Shown: piece after piece, positions 1-12,526 of the stretch
Numbering within the stretch: position 1 is the first letter of the stretch
How the letters are laid out: each line of letters opens with the position of its first letter
DNA from: Neurospora crassa OR74A
Lineage: Eukaryota; Ascomycota; Sordariomycetes; Sordariales; Sordariaceae
Length of the DNA stretch: 64,000 nt
Direction: 5' to 3'
Assembly (NCBI RefSeq): GCF_000182925.2
Contig: NC_026501.1
Location: 2,976,001 to 3,040,000 of the forward strand
Position numbers and translations under genes: made by a program
Notes under the pieces: model-generated
What the model saw: the letters and a program-made list of their open reading frames with translations, nothing else
Told to the model about the DNA's origin: nothing
Database searches by the model: none

Positions 1-1208
1 GTTCCAGAGCAGCGGGATAGGCATGAAAGCAGTGACCCAGTCTGTAAAGATATTGACCGCAGTTGTGGCATCTGGTGAACGCATCCGTGGTAAGTATATA
101 TAGGTAGGAAATCGATATCTCTTGTCTTTTCTGCACGCGACTTACAGTAAATGTCCGCCAAGTACTCCGCGGGGTTACACTTCGCCCCATCTTGTATGGC
201 ATCTGTATCCCAGGCCGCGCTGACTGGATTGCATTGGAAGATGATGTAGAAGCCTGTGGTGGAACGAGTATCGCGTTGTCAGCCAAAAAAAAAATCCCAC
301 GACGTCGAGTATAGTGGCCGAGAAGTACTACTGACCCGCAATCATGTTCATAATGGTGAACATAGTCATGACACCGTATTGCACGTAAATAAAGCCTTTT
401 CGGTTCTGTTCAGACCACCTCGTTAGTATCTCGACGAGCAGCCGAGATGTTTCGGATTATATGAGACGAACCTCGGCGATTCGAATGAGCGCCAGACTAA
501 TGGACAGCTTGACAGGAATGATGTTGACGCAGTAAAAAACTTCAAACATGAAGAACCACTACTCTCCCACATCACGTAGTCAGCCGTCTATCCTTCTTCC
601 AAGTCGGGAACGGTGCTGTTAGAGGTAGGGGGGTTCACTCACGAATAGTCCTATCTCATGGTACTTTTGGTTTTCCGGCAGTGCCAGGGTTGCATTTGTG
701 GCGCCAATACCTGTGAAGCCGCAAGCAATACAACCTATCGAAAGCACGGTAAAGCAAGGTAGTGCCGCGGTCATGCACCAGTCCTCTATACCCCATGCTG
801 CATATCGTAATCGGGTGTAGACTCGGAGAACGTAGGTGATGTAGCCGAGAACACATCTGATTAAAGAAAAACCAAAGTAAGCATGCTGAGAATTCCCAAC
901 TGTGGCATGCTTCTAGAACAGATGTTGCCGGAGACGGATGGTAGGTAGATATTGGGGTAAAAGTGACGCTGGATGATATGGGCGTCCAACGCGAGGAAGG
1001 GGAGGGTCTGGTAGGTATCATCTAGAAGATAGATAGTGCGGGAATAAGAGACACCCTGTTTCTGACTTACTAAGAGACAAAGTCAGCCCGGTGATACGAA
1101 GCGACAACTTGATAGAAGCGCCGTGGAAATGGAAGAAGATGTTGGACGACTCACCATCGTGATGACAGCCGCGGCTACGTTCGGTCCGCGGTCCTCATAG
1201 AGCACCAT
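1..1208 (-). CDS. SAT4/rhodopsin-like fungal integral membrane protein (5' part, runs off the left edge)
   Basis: Partial gene on the minus strand. Proposed exons: 1208-1155, 885-643, 558-472, 405-336, 253-146 and 71-1 (continuing). All join in phase. The protein starts MVLYEDRGPNV. It then shows the hallmarks of the fungal rhodopsin-like/SAT4 membrane family: VYTRLRYA..IEDW after helix 1, KYHEIGLFWFF, YCVNIIPVKLSISLALIRIA, QCNPVSAAWD and a TAVNIFTDW..FMPIPLLW helix. These are hydrophobic helices with short charged loops, so a plasma- or organelle-membrane protein is expected. The family has no settled biochemical role. The first intron (1154-886) is the least certain: another in-phase AG lies a few codons upstream of the chosen acceptor. 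The intron after 472 has a GTTCGT donor. The family call is from recalled motifs. Confidence 0.8.
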
Positions 1209-2650
1209 ATTGAGTGCGGCGTGTAATTCTCCCGATTCTCACGGTAGACGGGTCTGAGGCGTTGAGACAAAACAAGAGTGTTGGGCGAGTATCGAGGTGT
1301 ATCTGTTTTCGCGGTCTGGACCTTTGCTGACACACATTGCCAAAGACTCCAGGCATGCAATGGACGGATACCAGCCTCTTTGTAAACTTTACTTCTGTCT
1401 ACACTCTGCCTATCCACCCCTGAATCTGTATGGAGGTCGCAATGCCAAGATTAGAGTGTGCCAGACAGCCGCGATCTTAATGTTTGAACCATCGACTTAC
1501 TTGGGCAAGCAAAACATACTTGAAGGAGCTAGGTTAGTACTAGTTGAGGTATAGTTTTTTGCCAATCGGAAATTACCTCTAGGAGAAATTACGCGTGTGT
1601 AGAAAACTCGACGATCAGGAGGAGGGGGAGGGGAGGGAAAAAACTAGTGCCACTTCGCCCGCTGGGGGACTATTTACACTACACCACAAGGCTTCGGCCT
1701 TCGCTAGCATTCCCTTGGTTACATTCGTACGGATAATACCCGACGCGAGAGAGCTGGGACCTACGGTGCTGCACCTTTGTGTTTCTACTAGGCAATGACA
1801 ACCCAGGAGAGTCTTCTCCGGTCGGTCTTGGCTGTTTATGCTCGAGGAGGTGAAATTTCAATGCCTGAACCGGTAGTGAAAATCCGATAAGGTTCCTTTG
1901 AATACTCTCGCGCTAGTGGGCTTCGCTACTGTGCCTCTCTGATGTGTACTGTATAGTCGATCTCGCTGTTCCTGACTTGGCTTGAGAATGATGATGATGG
2001 GCTACCGGCTGACTGGTATGAAAAAGTGTGGAAGAACTTGCGCTGTTCCTGGCAAGGGTCAGGTCCAAAGTCGTGACCGCGGAAGCGGAGGGCCCGTGCC
2101 GGGGTGGAAGAAATCTTGGAGTTCTTCCTTGCTTAATGCCGACAGACAGCGAGCGAGCCCACTGTCACGCAACACTGACCCCCACAGACTTTGGCCCGGA
2201 TTTGCACTTGCGCAGGGGTCTAGTTTTGGTGGCATGATATTTATACCCGGCTGCCCGGCTGCCCGGCTACCGGGGCTTTGAAGTTCCATTTTCTGGGAAG
2301 CCGTTTACACAGTCTGCGTGCCGAATACCCAACACCCACAAAGTGCAGAGTCTAACGGCCTATATTGATTGTTTGCACTTTCAACGGTTGATACTGTACC
2401 CGTGTAGTCAGTGCGAGGCTAGATACACGCCGTTAGCTAGTCAGAACCCTGGAGCTACTGACACAACTGAAGCTAAAGTGATTTTAGCGCGGCAGGAATG
2501 AAGAGACCACAAGGTGCCCCTGGTCCGCCTTACGTGCAGGACACAGCTGAAGCACGACGGGAAGGTACGTATCTACACTACAATGCTCCAGCCCTAGTAG
2601 CGTCTACCAGTGCCATCGTAGTTTTTCCCTAGCTGACATCCAAACTGTCA

Positions 2651-2669
2651 AGTACCTAGTCTAGGTACT
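2651..2669. repeat. Palindrome with 9-bp arms, TACCTAG type
   Basis: AGTACCTAG, a single T, then CTAGGTACT: a perfect inverted repeat. TACCTA/TAGGTA motifs recur in the intergenic DNA of this window (for example near 17049, 29250, 52876 and 53728), so this is probably one instance of a genome-wide intergenic motif. Confidence 0.7.
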
Positions 2670-3821
2670 ACTGGGAGTGTGTGGGGCGCATCAAGTTGCA
2701 CGCCTCGAGAGATAAGATTCATTAGTACAACGCCAATGGGCATTCGTTTACATACCTAGCTACCGAGAATTAGTTCCAATCTCTCGGGTTAAGGGAACTC
2801 TAGACTTTACCCCTGTTCATGCAATTCAATTCAGGCAGCGAGTTTTCTTGTAATAAGTAGGGTGTTGTTTGTAAAAGAGGGATCCAGCATAGACCCAAAG
2901 TATGTAAGAGTTTAGGGCTACTGAAGGACTGTGGACGGACCGAGGGGAAGTGGGTCGCTGAGCCCCGATACGGGGGGATAAGTGGTCGCGCCCACCAAAG
3001 CTTGGCCCCTGTTAATGCAAAAATCGGGCCATTACTATTGTAATTAGCAGTTCATAGTTCAAGTATGGGTCTGCAAATCCGGCACACAATTGGCTTGGCG
3101 CATGACAAGTAGGGTTTAGCACAAGGGGCGGTTGCAACTCCCAGGGGTAAAGATTATAGTAACACACTCTAGTGTAGCGAGGTTGGATGAAACTCTACTA
3201 CACCAAGTGTCATCAACGTCTTGGAAGCTAATTGCCGGCATCCAAACCCGGCGGTATGTAGCCGGTAACTCGGTCAAATACCTATGTACCAAGTGTACGT
3301 CGAAACGAATATAACCGCAATGATCCTTGTGATCCATTGTCAGGGTAAAGTTGCTTCCCCTTCTCAATGTTATCGAAATTCATTCGCAGAGAACCGACGC
3401 AGCACTAGGTACCAGGCAAACGATACGAGACAACTATGAGAGAGCGGACGGGATCACAAGCTTTCTACCATCGATAGTCGTATGCGCTTGTTGAGTGGAC
3501 AAGAACAGCTTATGATGTTAGGAATTATCGGTCTGTCTCGACATGGGATGGTTTCTTGACCGCGCGGGCATCTACGGTAGCGTCGACGTCTTGCTTTTCC
3601 TCCAACTTTTCGTTGGAGCATCACTATCCAGATTATACTTCAAACTACACCCGACTGGACCAACAACAGCAAACAAAAACAAAGAATTGGTCACGAGCTC
3701 AATGCAACACACGTGCTGCATACCATTCTAGGCGAGTGTCCTTCAAACCCCGGACCAACTAACACCAGGTCCCCATTGTGCTTATTTTCAGGATCGTTGC
3801 CTACAACATCGGATTGGGAAA

Positions 3822-3978
3822 GCAAGCCCGGCCTCTGAATGCCAGGACAGCCCTATTTCGGGTCAGAAATTCATGGATCATGGCATAAAATAAGAAGGTG
3901 TTGTCCCAGATTACTCCAGCTTCAGCATGGACCAGGGGGGTTGTGTTTGATATGCGTCTAACATGAGATGATAATGGA
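3822..3978 (+). repeat. Diverged direct repeat, copy A
   Basis: This stretch aligns by eye with 4369-4528. Shared blocks in the same order are CGGCCTC, ATTTCGGGT, AATAAG, CCCAGAT, AGCATGGA, TTTGATATG and GTCTAACATG followed by GATGAT. The copies differ by many substitutions and small gaps, so they are old. No open frame spans them. Confidence 0.65.
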
Positions 3979-4368
3979 TGTCATCAATTTTGTCTAGGAA
4001 CTCTCTTGAGTTTGTTTCCCTTGGGTCGTGTTTCTCAAAACATCAGAAGTTGTCATCTGTCTGCAAGATTTCAGGGGACGCGTTTTCTCCTTAGCGGCCT
4101 GGCATGGGCATTACAGTCTCGGCGTTGATTTCGTCGGAACAAGAATATCCCGAGATCAGACCTCGAAGAATCGATAAGATACACATGAACAAGTGGAAGA
4201 TGGAACAAAGGGCAGAAGAAGAGTATGCCAAGAACTGTTTGTAGGCCATACATAGGAGTGTCGTTGAAGGTATCGAGTCAAACCATTTGGTAGTCACGTT
4301 GTTCCAGTCTTCGGCATCATTACATAATAAATGTACCTATCATGGAAACTGGCAGGTAAATCTTGAGT

Positions 4369-4528
4369 CGGCCTCCCGATGCTAAGGCAACCAAATATTT
4401 CGGGTAAGGAACCCATGGAACCTGTAGTGAAATAAGTTGAGAAGCTACTTCCCCAGATACATTAGGTTTAGCATGGATTAGGGAAGGTGGGTTTGATATG
4501 AAGACTGGAGTCTAACATGGGATGATGA
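4369..4528 (+). repeat. Diverged direct repeat, copy B
   Basis: Second copy of the repeat at 3822-3978, about 550 bp downstream in the same orientation. It has a few extra bases inside, such as between TTTGATATG and GTCTAACATG. Several differences look like transitions (ACCAGGG against ATTAGGG), which would fit repeat-induced point mutation, but this was not counted. Confidence 0.65.
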
Positions 4529-5943
4529 GATATGGGGTTCGAACGAGGTTTTACCTCGCAGCGGATCGGTCTTTCTGGTCTTTGTACTCCTTTTAGGTTC
4601 TTTGCGATTTCGAAACAGCTTCAGTTTCTTGTCGAGGTCCCAGTGAAAACATGTATGTTCTGAGTTGGCGTTTCCACTTGACAACTGTTCTGTTGGGTAG
4701 ACTGGCATCCAAATTCCGGCTGTGCAATATTGTTTGTGCACTGAGAAAGAAAGAGTGAAAGTTTGTTGGCAGCTGAAGTCTTTGCAACGGCAAATGCATG
4801 CGAGTGAGTTGATTCAGGGGGGTAGCTTGACGGCATGTGTGGTTGTTGTACCGATGCCAACCGACCACCAACATCGCCACCAGGCACGGCAGTGTCCCGC
4901 ATCCAGTAGTAGAGGTAGCTGGCACCTAGGCGAAAGGAGCTTTCTTTGTTCAGATAAGTGCCTGCCCAACCACCTTTTTTTTTTCTTTTTTTTTTTCTGC
5001 CCCTTCTCACACATCTTCTAGTGAAAACGAGAAGATGGTGCATGGTGAGTCATCCATAATGACCTCAAACTGCGGTTCCCCTCCTTACAGAACCTCAAAA
5101 TAGACAAGTGTTGCCGTCAGCACTTGAAAAGAATGGCAGTGTGGTTGTGCAATCTTCCATAAGCTACATGATGAAGCGGATGATGTTGAAGCCATCACCA
5201 GATCTTGGCAATTGTTTGTGCAAGCGGTATCCTTGTCTGTAAAATGTGGGCTCATCATGAATTCGCAGCATCAACCGCATATGTTCAGCTAATTGTCAGC
5301 CGGGTTAGGGTTGGATACTGTACTTTTTCCGAGAGTGTGTGTGACTGGAGGCTTGCATCACTCCGTCGTCTTTCTATCATTTCTTCGAGTAAGTTCGTCA
5401 CTTCAATCCACATAAAACAAGTGCCGCAGTGATCGACGGGACTGCGAGGTTGCTCAGACTTTTCACTTAGTGTGCGCCATGGACATAAGGGGAAGGAATG
5501 ACCTCCGGCACTTGGAACTGGCAAGATCGATCGTAACGCTTTTACAGGCAGCGCAGACATGTAGCGAAAGATAACAGAAGGCACGCAGGAAACGATTCCC
5601 TGGTTTTCTTTCACCAGATGCTCGATTTTGAAGGATGGTCATTCAGTCATGTTGGTTCATCCATGTCGGTCTTGGTTGGTGTTGGTTCACCTTTCTCGAC
5701 AAAGACTCGCGCCTCACACAGAACAAATGTGAGCGTGATCATTGTGGGATAGCCGCCCGGGTTGGTGTCCCGTTCCACTCATGGAAACCAGGGACAGGAA
5801 GGCAGGCCAGTTCCTTTCCATGCGTATATACTCAGCAGATTGACTCGGACATCCACAAGAACAGAAGCAGAAGCCCACGCTCGAATTCATTCCTCTGACG
5901 AACGAACATTTCCCAGTCTGGCAAGGCCTTGCCTCCTACCACG

Positions 5944-8900
5944 ATGTCTGCCCAAGCCAGTATCATCGCGCCAGTGGAAAATTCACCCGAACCAACGGAG
6001 ATGGCAGGCTATCATTCCCCATATCGTACCGGCCATGCTATGGGTGACTGGACGGATTTCCATATGAATGTCCGTCCCGAGTCTGGCGAATCCGTAAGAA
6101 TGGACGCATTTGCAGCCCTTCAGTTGATTACCAAGGTAGCCTATACCGTCCAGATGTTCGATGAACTCCAGCCATACCTAGTGTCCCAGGATCAAACGGC
6201 AGCCAAATACCACGACTTCTTTGATACAATGTGTGAGTATGTCCTTCTCTGCCATCTACGAAAGGTGTACGAGGCAACGCCAAAAGTAGCTTCAATACAA
6301 GTGTTGCATAGCAAAATACTTGCATACTCGATGGTACTACGGGATACGTACGAGGTAAGTACTGGATGGTGAACCGCACCCCTCTTATCATGAGACAAGC
6401 GATAGCTATAACGAGACGTCTAACACAGCATATAGTCTTTGGTAAGAACCAGGAACCCGGATTCGTAAGGCAACACCAATCTTCTTTCCACGCTGCAAGA
6501 CACTGACTCTGGGTTCCCTTTCCTCGGCACTTAGACAAGAGACGAAGCCAAAACTGCAGCAATTGCATAGAATACTTGAAGTGATCCTGGAGCCCAGCTT
6601 TCTCCGAACAATATGGTACGTATTCATGCTTACGATATGAACGGATGGATGTCATGCTAATACACTACGCCACCGTACAGTTCCGAACAAGAAGCCGCTT
6701 TTCTTTGCAACTGCAGCCACTTTACCTCTGGTTACCTGCCTCATGAGGATATCGAACAAAACGTGTGTAACCTGGTAGTCGCTCTTCGCGATGATGGTGA
6801 AGCTGGACTAAGACGTGAGCCGAACAAAATCCTCGGCCTCTGGCCCGAGTTACCAGATGGACTGTTACCTCATACCCGGATGTCCCGTCCCAGATACAAT
6901 GACAAATTTTGGGATTTTAGGGAAAGTTATGTGTACCGGCCTCCAATTGGCGTTCTTCGATCTCATATTTTGAACAGCTTGAAACTCAGCCCCAAGCGAG
7001 GCGGCCGGTATCATCGCATTCGGAAGCCCAGTATGAAGAGCGGTGCGCTTCGATGGATACTGGCAACTGACAATGACGGAAGCACTGAACCGGAGGATGG
7101 ACGTAGGGTCTTCATAAACTGGCTTCAAGCGATTCCGGAGAACACCACAGAAAACGCCACGGCCCAGAAAAATCTTTTCTGGATTTCCGGTCATCCTGGT
7201 GTTGGTAAAAGCGTTTTGATGAGGCTGATCGTTGATACGGTTCTTCGCAACCGTTCTATTCCCAAGCCCATCGGAAATACAGGAGATCGGGACCCAATTA
7301 TACTCTTCTACTTTTACCAAGACCGACAAGATCCGTTCTACAACACCCATCGGTACATGCTCAACGATCTGCTTCTCCAACTCTTCGAGCAAGAGCCATT
7401 GGTGCTTGATAGTATCTTCATGCAAAGGTGGTACAAACTACTGGGCATGAGCGATGTGGATGTTCCTCTACCCAGCTACATCCCTCGAGAGGCATGGAAG
7501 GACAACTTCATTCCCACGGAAAACTCGCATTGGTCAACCAAGTGGTTAGAGGAATACTTCATTGCGGCGTTGACCGGGTTGGATTCGTTCAGACCGGTTT
7601 ACATATTTTTGGATGGACCATCAGGTTTCAGAACGCAGACCTGGGAGGATAACAACGCGGACTATTTCCACTTCACGAAGTTCATTGAGAAAGTTCGCAA
7701 CATCCAACCTTGGCACAAAATCAAAGACAGAGAACAAGCCGGGGGTATCACAGCTGCCATCCCCGTAACGAATTCGATCAAAATCATCGTAGCGAGCAGA
7801 CCGGAAAAAGACTTCCACGACTTCCATCTTCCTCGCAAAGTCATCAAATCTGGGTCAGTCATGACAGTTGGCGTGGAAGCCCCGATGCTTCGTGTCCAGG
7901 ACATCAACGGCAATGACATGAAACTTATCTGCCGCCACAGGCTCGGCATGTTGGAGAAAGGTTACAGCACGAAGACCCCGAGATGGCGTCAGAAGATAAT
8001 GGAAGAGACGGTGGAAGACATTGTGAAGGAAGCCAACGGGTGTTACCAAGTGTTACAAGACGCTTTGGATCGTCATTCTCAGACCAAGTTTGACGAAGAT
8101 GGAGAACAAGTGCCGTCTTGTTGGTCCTCCTGTTTTCCATGCCATGACAGCAAAAAGGATTTGTGCTACAATCAAGATTTGGAGCTCGGAAAACTTCACG
8201 AACGCGATGCCCTTCTGGTCCGGGACAGAACTGATGCTGACGTCCATCTACCAAGATCATTCAGGCTCTACAGCTCCATGCTTTCTCAAATCTGTTGGGT
8301 CAACCAACTCAACGACTCTCGCGACATCTCATACTATCTCAACCTTATCCTCGCCCACAACCACTCCTATCGTTTCACCTCGGTCCGTTTGAAAAATCGG
8401 CCCCTGTCCCTCCTTGAAGTTGTTCTGGTTGAGGGAAACAAACTGCCTCTCTACCCCTCAACAGAAACAGTTGACCGTCTCTGGCAGAATTGCCAATTAA
8501 CAGCCAACAAACTCAACAAGGACCTATACCCCTTCGTCGTGCTGCAGGATATGGAACCTCAACACCAAGTCTTGCCTCCCAAAAGCTTAAAGTCAGGGAA
8601 TGGCCAGACCAAATACGAGCAAAACGACTACGCCGACCTCATCCCCTTCGCCAACCGCGCCATTGTTCCCATCCATCCGCGTTTCATAGATTTCCTCGTC
8701 TCCATGCCCGAAGGCATCGAGCTCCTCAACCGAGACTGTGGCTGTAACAATGGCCAGTTCACCCCCAATGAGCATGGCAAGTTAGTCTGCCAATGTACCT
8801 CCTCAGACCGCCTGCAATGGCACGAAAAACGAATCAAACGATTACTCTGCGCTTCCCTCTTCGAACACCGCTTTTTGCTTCCTACCCTACAAGACATAAG

Positions 8901-9429
8901 GCCAGTCTACAAAAAACACGTTCAACTGATTGAGTCCTCAAAGGAACTTTGTCACTTGGCGGATTTGGTAGAAGGGGATGATCCTATCGTGCATCTCCGT
9001 GTGGTTTCACGTCCGGGTCCGGCCCCTTCCGCCTCTCTTCTTCCACCTACACAATCTACACCTTCCGCTTCCACCTCCTGGCACATGGAAGGAAACCGGG
9101 GTGGATCTGGAAGGAAAAGAAGTTGGTTTCCTCGGGAATGGGTGGAGGAATTCTCGATGAAGGAGCCGAAGGGGCTGTGGGGGAGGTTTTCGGAAATGTT
9201 TACCTCTGGCAAAACGCAGACACCGAGTATTGAACTGCAGAACCAGGAGGCGCGGAAGATGGTAGCGAATACTTCCTCTATGAAGAAGGAGAAAATCACT
9301 GGGAACACCACTTCTAGGAACACGGAGATTAAAGGGCGAGGGGATTGGGTGTTGAATGTACCTGCAGATAACCGTCCTCCTCCACCGCACGACCTATCAA
9401 GCCCGAGTGAGAGAAGGGGTAATGATTAG
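5944..9429 (+). CDS. NACHT-domain STAND NTPase (fungal NLR-like protein)
   Basis: Proposed exons 5944-6354, 6436-6464, 6535-6615 and 6681-9429 join in phase to a 1089-residue protein. Introns begin GTAAGT, GTAAGG and GTACGT. A helical N-terminal part (about 1-200) precedes a linker with an R..RI..(K)..ALRWIL motif, as seen ahead of NACHT domains in this fungal family. The P-loop GHPGVGKSVL is at about 344-353. The Walker B position reads VYIFLDGPSGF (Asp near 485), where relatives usually have DGLDE. A sensor motif IKIIVASRPEKDF follows near 540, then LRVQDINGND. The C-terminal half resembles the helical region that follows NACHT in the family (DUF7791 type); no WD40, ankyrin or TPR repeats are visible. 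Such proteins are linked to non-self recognition in fungi; a role here is inference. Confidence 0.85.
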
Positions 9430-10584
9430 GGAGAGTGGCGGAAGAAGGGATGTAGCTGCCCCTGGTGATGCTATGTTGGATGATCAGGACAGAGAATATG
9501 ATACTGTTTCTACTTGTTGAGCATGTGATCATCGTGATATGTAGCAGCACCTCTCCTTCAAACCAACTTCACTCCCTCTCCCACACTTCCCCTCCGTCCA
9601 AAACACCACTTATTGCTCCCTCATCTCCTCACACCCACTCAAACTTCAACCCACTCAACTCCCTCCACTTCTTCGTCCTTCCAAGCAAAACACTACCCGC
9701 AACCCCCCTCCCCCCTCGTTCTCTTCGCTAGAAATTCTCCATCGGCTCTCTCTTCTCCCGTCGCGCCAATCCTCTTTTCCCATTTCCCACTCAAATTTGC
9801 CTCCGACATCTTACGATACTGTATCATCCGTTGAAGGAGCTCAGCGAACAAATCTAGCGCCATGGAAACAATTTGAGGAAAAAATCCTGCTCCCCGGAAG
9901 TCAAATGTTGGTTTCTATATGCCGATGATGACGAGGACGACAGACCAGCTTCTGATTCAATCAGTAGTTCTAGTACAAGTATGCTATGCCTACGTATGTA
10001 TGTCTTGGACTTCGTCGGCCGTTGTTGCGTACTGTACTGCTTGCTGTTCGCCCTCTTCATCTCATTCGGTTTCACGAACTTGGGCTTATTATCAGATCCC
10101 AAGGATCATCAAGTATTGAATAGTTTGAGTGAAGGATTATAAAACTTTTTTTTATTTCTTTGTTGTTCTTTCATTCGTCATCATGAAAGAAACAAGCTCT
10201 CCGTGTCATGAGGTAATTTGATAGGCGCTTTCTGCGAGTCAAGCCATCATCATCATCATCATCATCATCACTTCATCAACGACTTTGGCTTCAGGGAGAA
10301 AGTGCTTCATCAAACAAAGAAAAAGTGTTGAACTTTTGTGTTCCCCCAGGATCCCCATTTAAAAAGAGCAAACATAGCCAGCCGTTCCATCCAGTCCTGT
10401 ATACCATCCCGTAAACAACCACTCTCTCATGGTAGTGGTCGTCATAAGTACATTTCGCCATTTTTTTGTAAACTCAAGGAAAAAATCGCAAAGTTGATTT
10501 ATGCGAGAAGGGTATCAATCATAACCATCCATCTTCTGTTACGAAGTGTTTCGAGGGTTTTAGGTTTGGAAAAGTTTGGCGACT
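9430..10584. other. Intergenic region between convergent genes
   Basis: Lies between the 3' ends of the NACHT gene and the ADE17-type gene. The part at 9548-9800 is strongly pyrimidine-rich (C/T runs). A (CAT)n microsatellite sits at 10245-10270. No coding region supported. Confidence 0.5.
10245..10270. repeat. (CAT)n microsatellite
   Basis: About eight to nine uninterrupted CAT units in the intergenic region downstream of the NACHT gene. Confidence 0.9.
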
Positions 10585-12526
10585 TTAGTGATGGAACAGA
10601 CGAGTGTTCTGCTCGACGAAGGTAATGCCAAGCTTCTCGGCGGTCTCGAAGACAGGGCTGTCGTTCTGGCTGCCACTGGGGGCGGCAATGTACTTGACGC
10701 CGGAGCGCGCGGCGCGATAGACATTGTCAACGAAGGGGAACTAATACAGTTGTGTTAATAATGGTAGCGACTGGCAGCTAACAGGAGGGGGTGAACTTAC
10801 GAAAGCGTCAGAAGAGATGCAGACATCAGTGAGCTTGGACAGCCATTCGTTCTTCTCCTGCTCGGTGAAGGCAGCGGGCACCTCCTCGAAGAGAGCCTCG
10901 AACGACTCGCGCTCAGGACCATCCTTAGGGAGCTGACCACTGACGAGAAGGTCGATGGCATTGCTCTTGTCGGGGCGCTTGGCACCCTTCTTCCACTTGA
11001 TGCCAATGACGCGGGGGTTGAAGCGCAACCACCAGTTGTCAGTCTTGTCGCCAGCAAGGCGGGTGCAGTGGATTCTGGACTGCTGACCGGCACCCAAACC
11101 GACTACCTGGCCTCTAGCAGCGTAGCAGACTGAGTTGCTCTGGGTGTACTTGGCGGCAATGGTGGCGATGGTGAGATCGCGCTGCGCGTTCTCGGGGAGA
11201 GTGCCATCCTTGGGGGTGATGATGTTAGAGAAGGTCTCAGGGGAGATCTCGACGTCGTTGCGGCCCTGGGCGAGGGTGATACCAAAGACAGTGCGAGTCT
11301 CGCTCTTGCTGGGCTCAAACTCAGGGTCAACCTGGAGCATGAGGTAACGGCCACCCTTCTTCTTCTTGAGGATCTCAGCGGCGGCGGGCTCGAAGCCGGG
11401 CGCGATGACACCATCCGAAACCTCCTTGCTAATGATGGTAGCGGTAGGAACATCGACAACGTCGCTGAGAGCAATCATGTCGCCGAAGCTGCTCATGCGA
11501 TCAGCACCGCGGGCGCGCGCGTAGGCCTGGGCAAGGCCAGAGGTCTCGATACCCGGGATATCATCGACCATGTAGACCTTGCGCTCATCGGCGGTCAACT
11601 CAAGGCCAATGGCAGCACCGGCGGGAGAGACGTGCTTGAAGCTGGCAGCGGCGGGCTTCCCGAGAGCCTTCTTGAGCTCCTTGACAAGGGGCCAGGCGTT
11701 GAAAGCATCGAGAAGGTTGATGTAGCCGGGGGCACCATTGACAACGGTGAAGGGAAGCTTGCCCTCCTTAACGTAGGCAGCAGCAGGCTTCTGGTGAGGG
11801 TTGGCACCGTAGCGGAGGGGAAGGTGCTGGAGGCCATGGCCAGCGTACTGCTTGCGGAAGAAATCGGAGATGGCAGCATCGTAGTCGGCGGTGTGCTCGA
11901 AGGCCTTGAGGGCATAGAGTTGACGGCTGGAGTCCTTGATCTCGCCAGACTCGAGCTCCTTGAGGAACTCGGCGTAGTCGTTGGGGTCGCTCAGGATGGT
12001 AACACGAGCGTGGTTCTTGGCGGCGGCGCGGATAAGAGTAACACCGCCAATATCGATTTCCTCAACGGCCTCGGGGACGGTGACGTTGATCTTGGCCACG
12101 GTATCCTTGAAGGGGTAGAGGTTGCAGATGACATAGTCAACCTTCTCAATGTTCTGCTCAGCGAGGTCCTTCTCGTCCGAAGCGAGCTCGCGGGCGAGGA
12201 TACCGGCGTGGACAGCAGGGTGAAGGGTCTTGACGCGACCACCCAGCATCTCGGGGGCCTTGGTGATGGCCGAGATATCCCTAATACGTAGGGAAAAAAG
12301 AGCCGTCAGCGCGCTGTCGCCAATGCCTCCAAATCACATCACCAAAGACAAACGAGTTGGAGAAGAGGAATCCTTACTCGACAGGGAAGCCAGACTCCCT
12401 GATCATCTTGGCGGTACCGCCAGAGGCGAGGATGCGGACATTGTGCTGGACGAGGCCCTTGGCCAGGTCGAGAAGACCGGTCTTGTCGTAGACCGACACA
12501 ATGGCGATTCTCTGGTTGGCAGCCAT
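10585..12526 (-). CDS. ADE17: Bifunctional AICAR transformylase / IMP cyclohydrolase
   Basis: Catalyses the last two steps of de novo purine synthesis: formyl transfer to AICAR from 10-formyl-THF, then ring closure to IMP; cytosolic. Exons 12526-12378, 12280-10801 and 10740-10585 give 594 residues, close to yeast Ade16/17. The cyclohydrolase (MGS-like) domain opens with [15 protein letters not shown] and has ILASGGTA and [19 protein letters not shown] (about 62-80). The transformylase domain shows RYGANPHQ (206-213) and the catalytic Lys-His pair in [11 protein letters not shown] (265-266, matching human K266/H267 from memory). The SSDAF|FPF motif is split by intron 2, and the C-terminus ends RLFHH. 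Introns are 97 and 60 nt with GTAAGG and GTAAGT donors. Start chosen at the ATG giving [15 protein letters not shown]. Confidence 0.96.

Larger units (their letters stand above)
1209..5943. other. Gene-free interval, 4.7 kb
   Basis: Only short open frames with no family resemblance are present. It holds a short GCCCGGCT direct repeat near 2248-2275, a near-perfect palindrome around 2651-2669, two diverged copies of a ~150 bp repeat (listed separately) and a T-rich tract near 4975-4998 (broken by single C residues). The last few hundred bases are presumably the promoter and 5' leader of the NACHT gene. Confidence 0.5.

Noticed and set aside
4530-4560. GGTTCGAACG as a tRNA B-box
   Set aside because: The surrounding sequence does not form a tRNA and the 3' half of the B-box consensus is not met.
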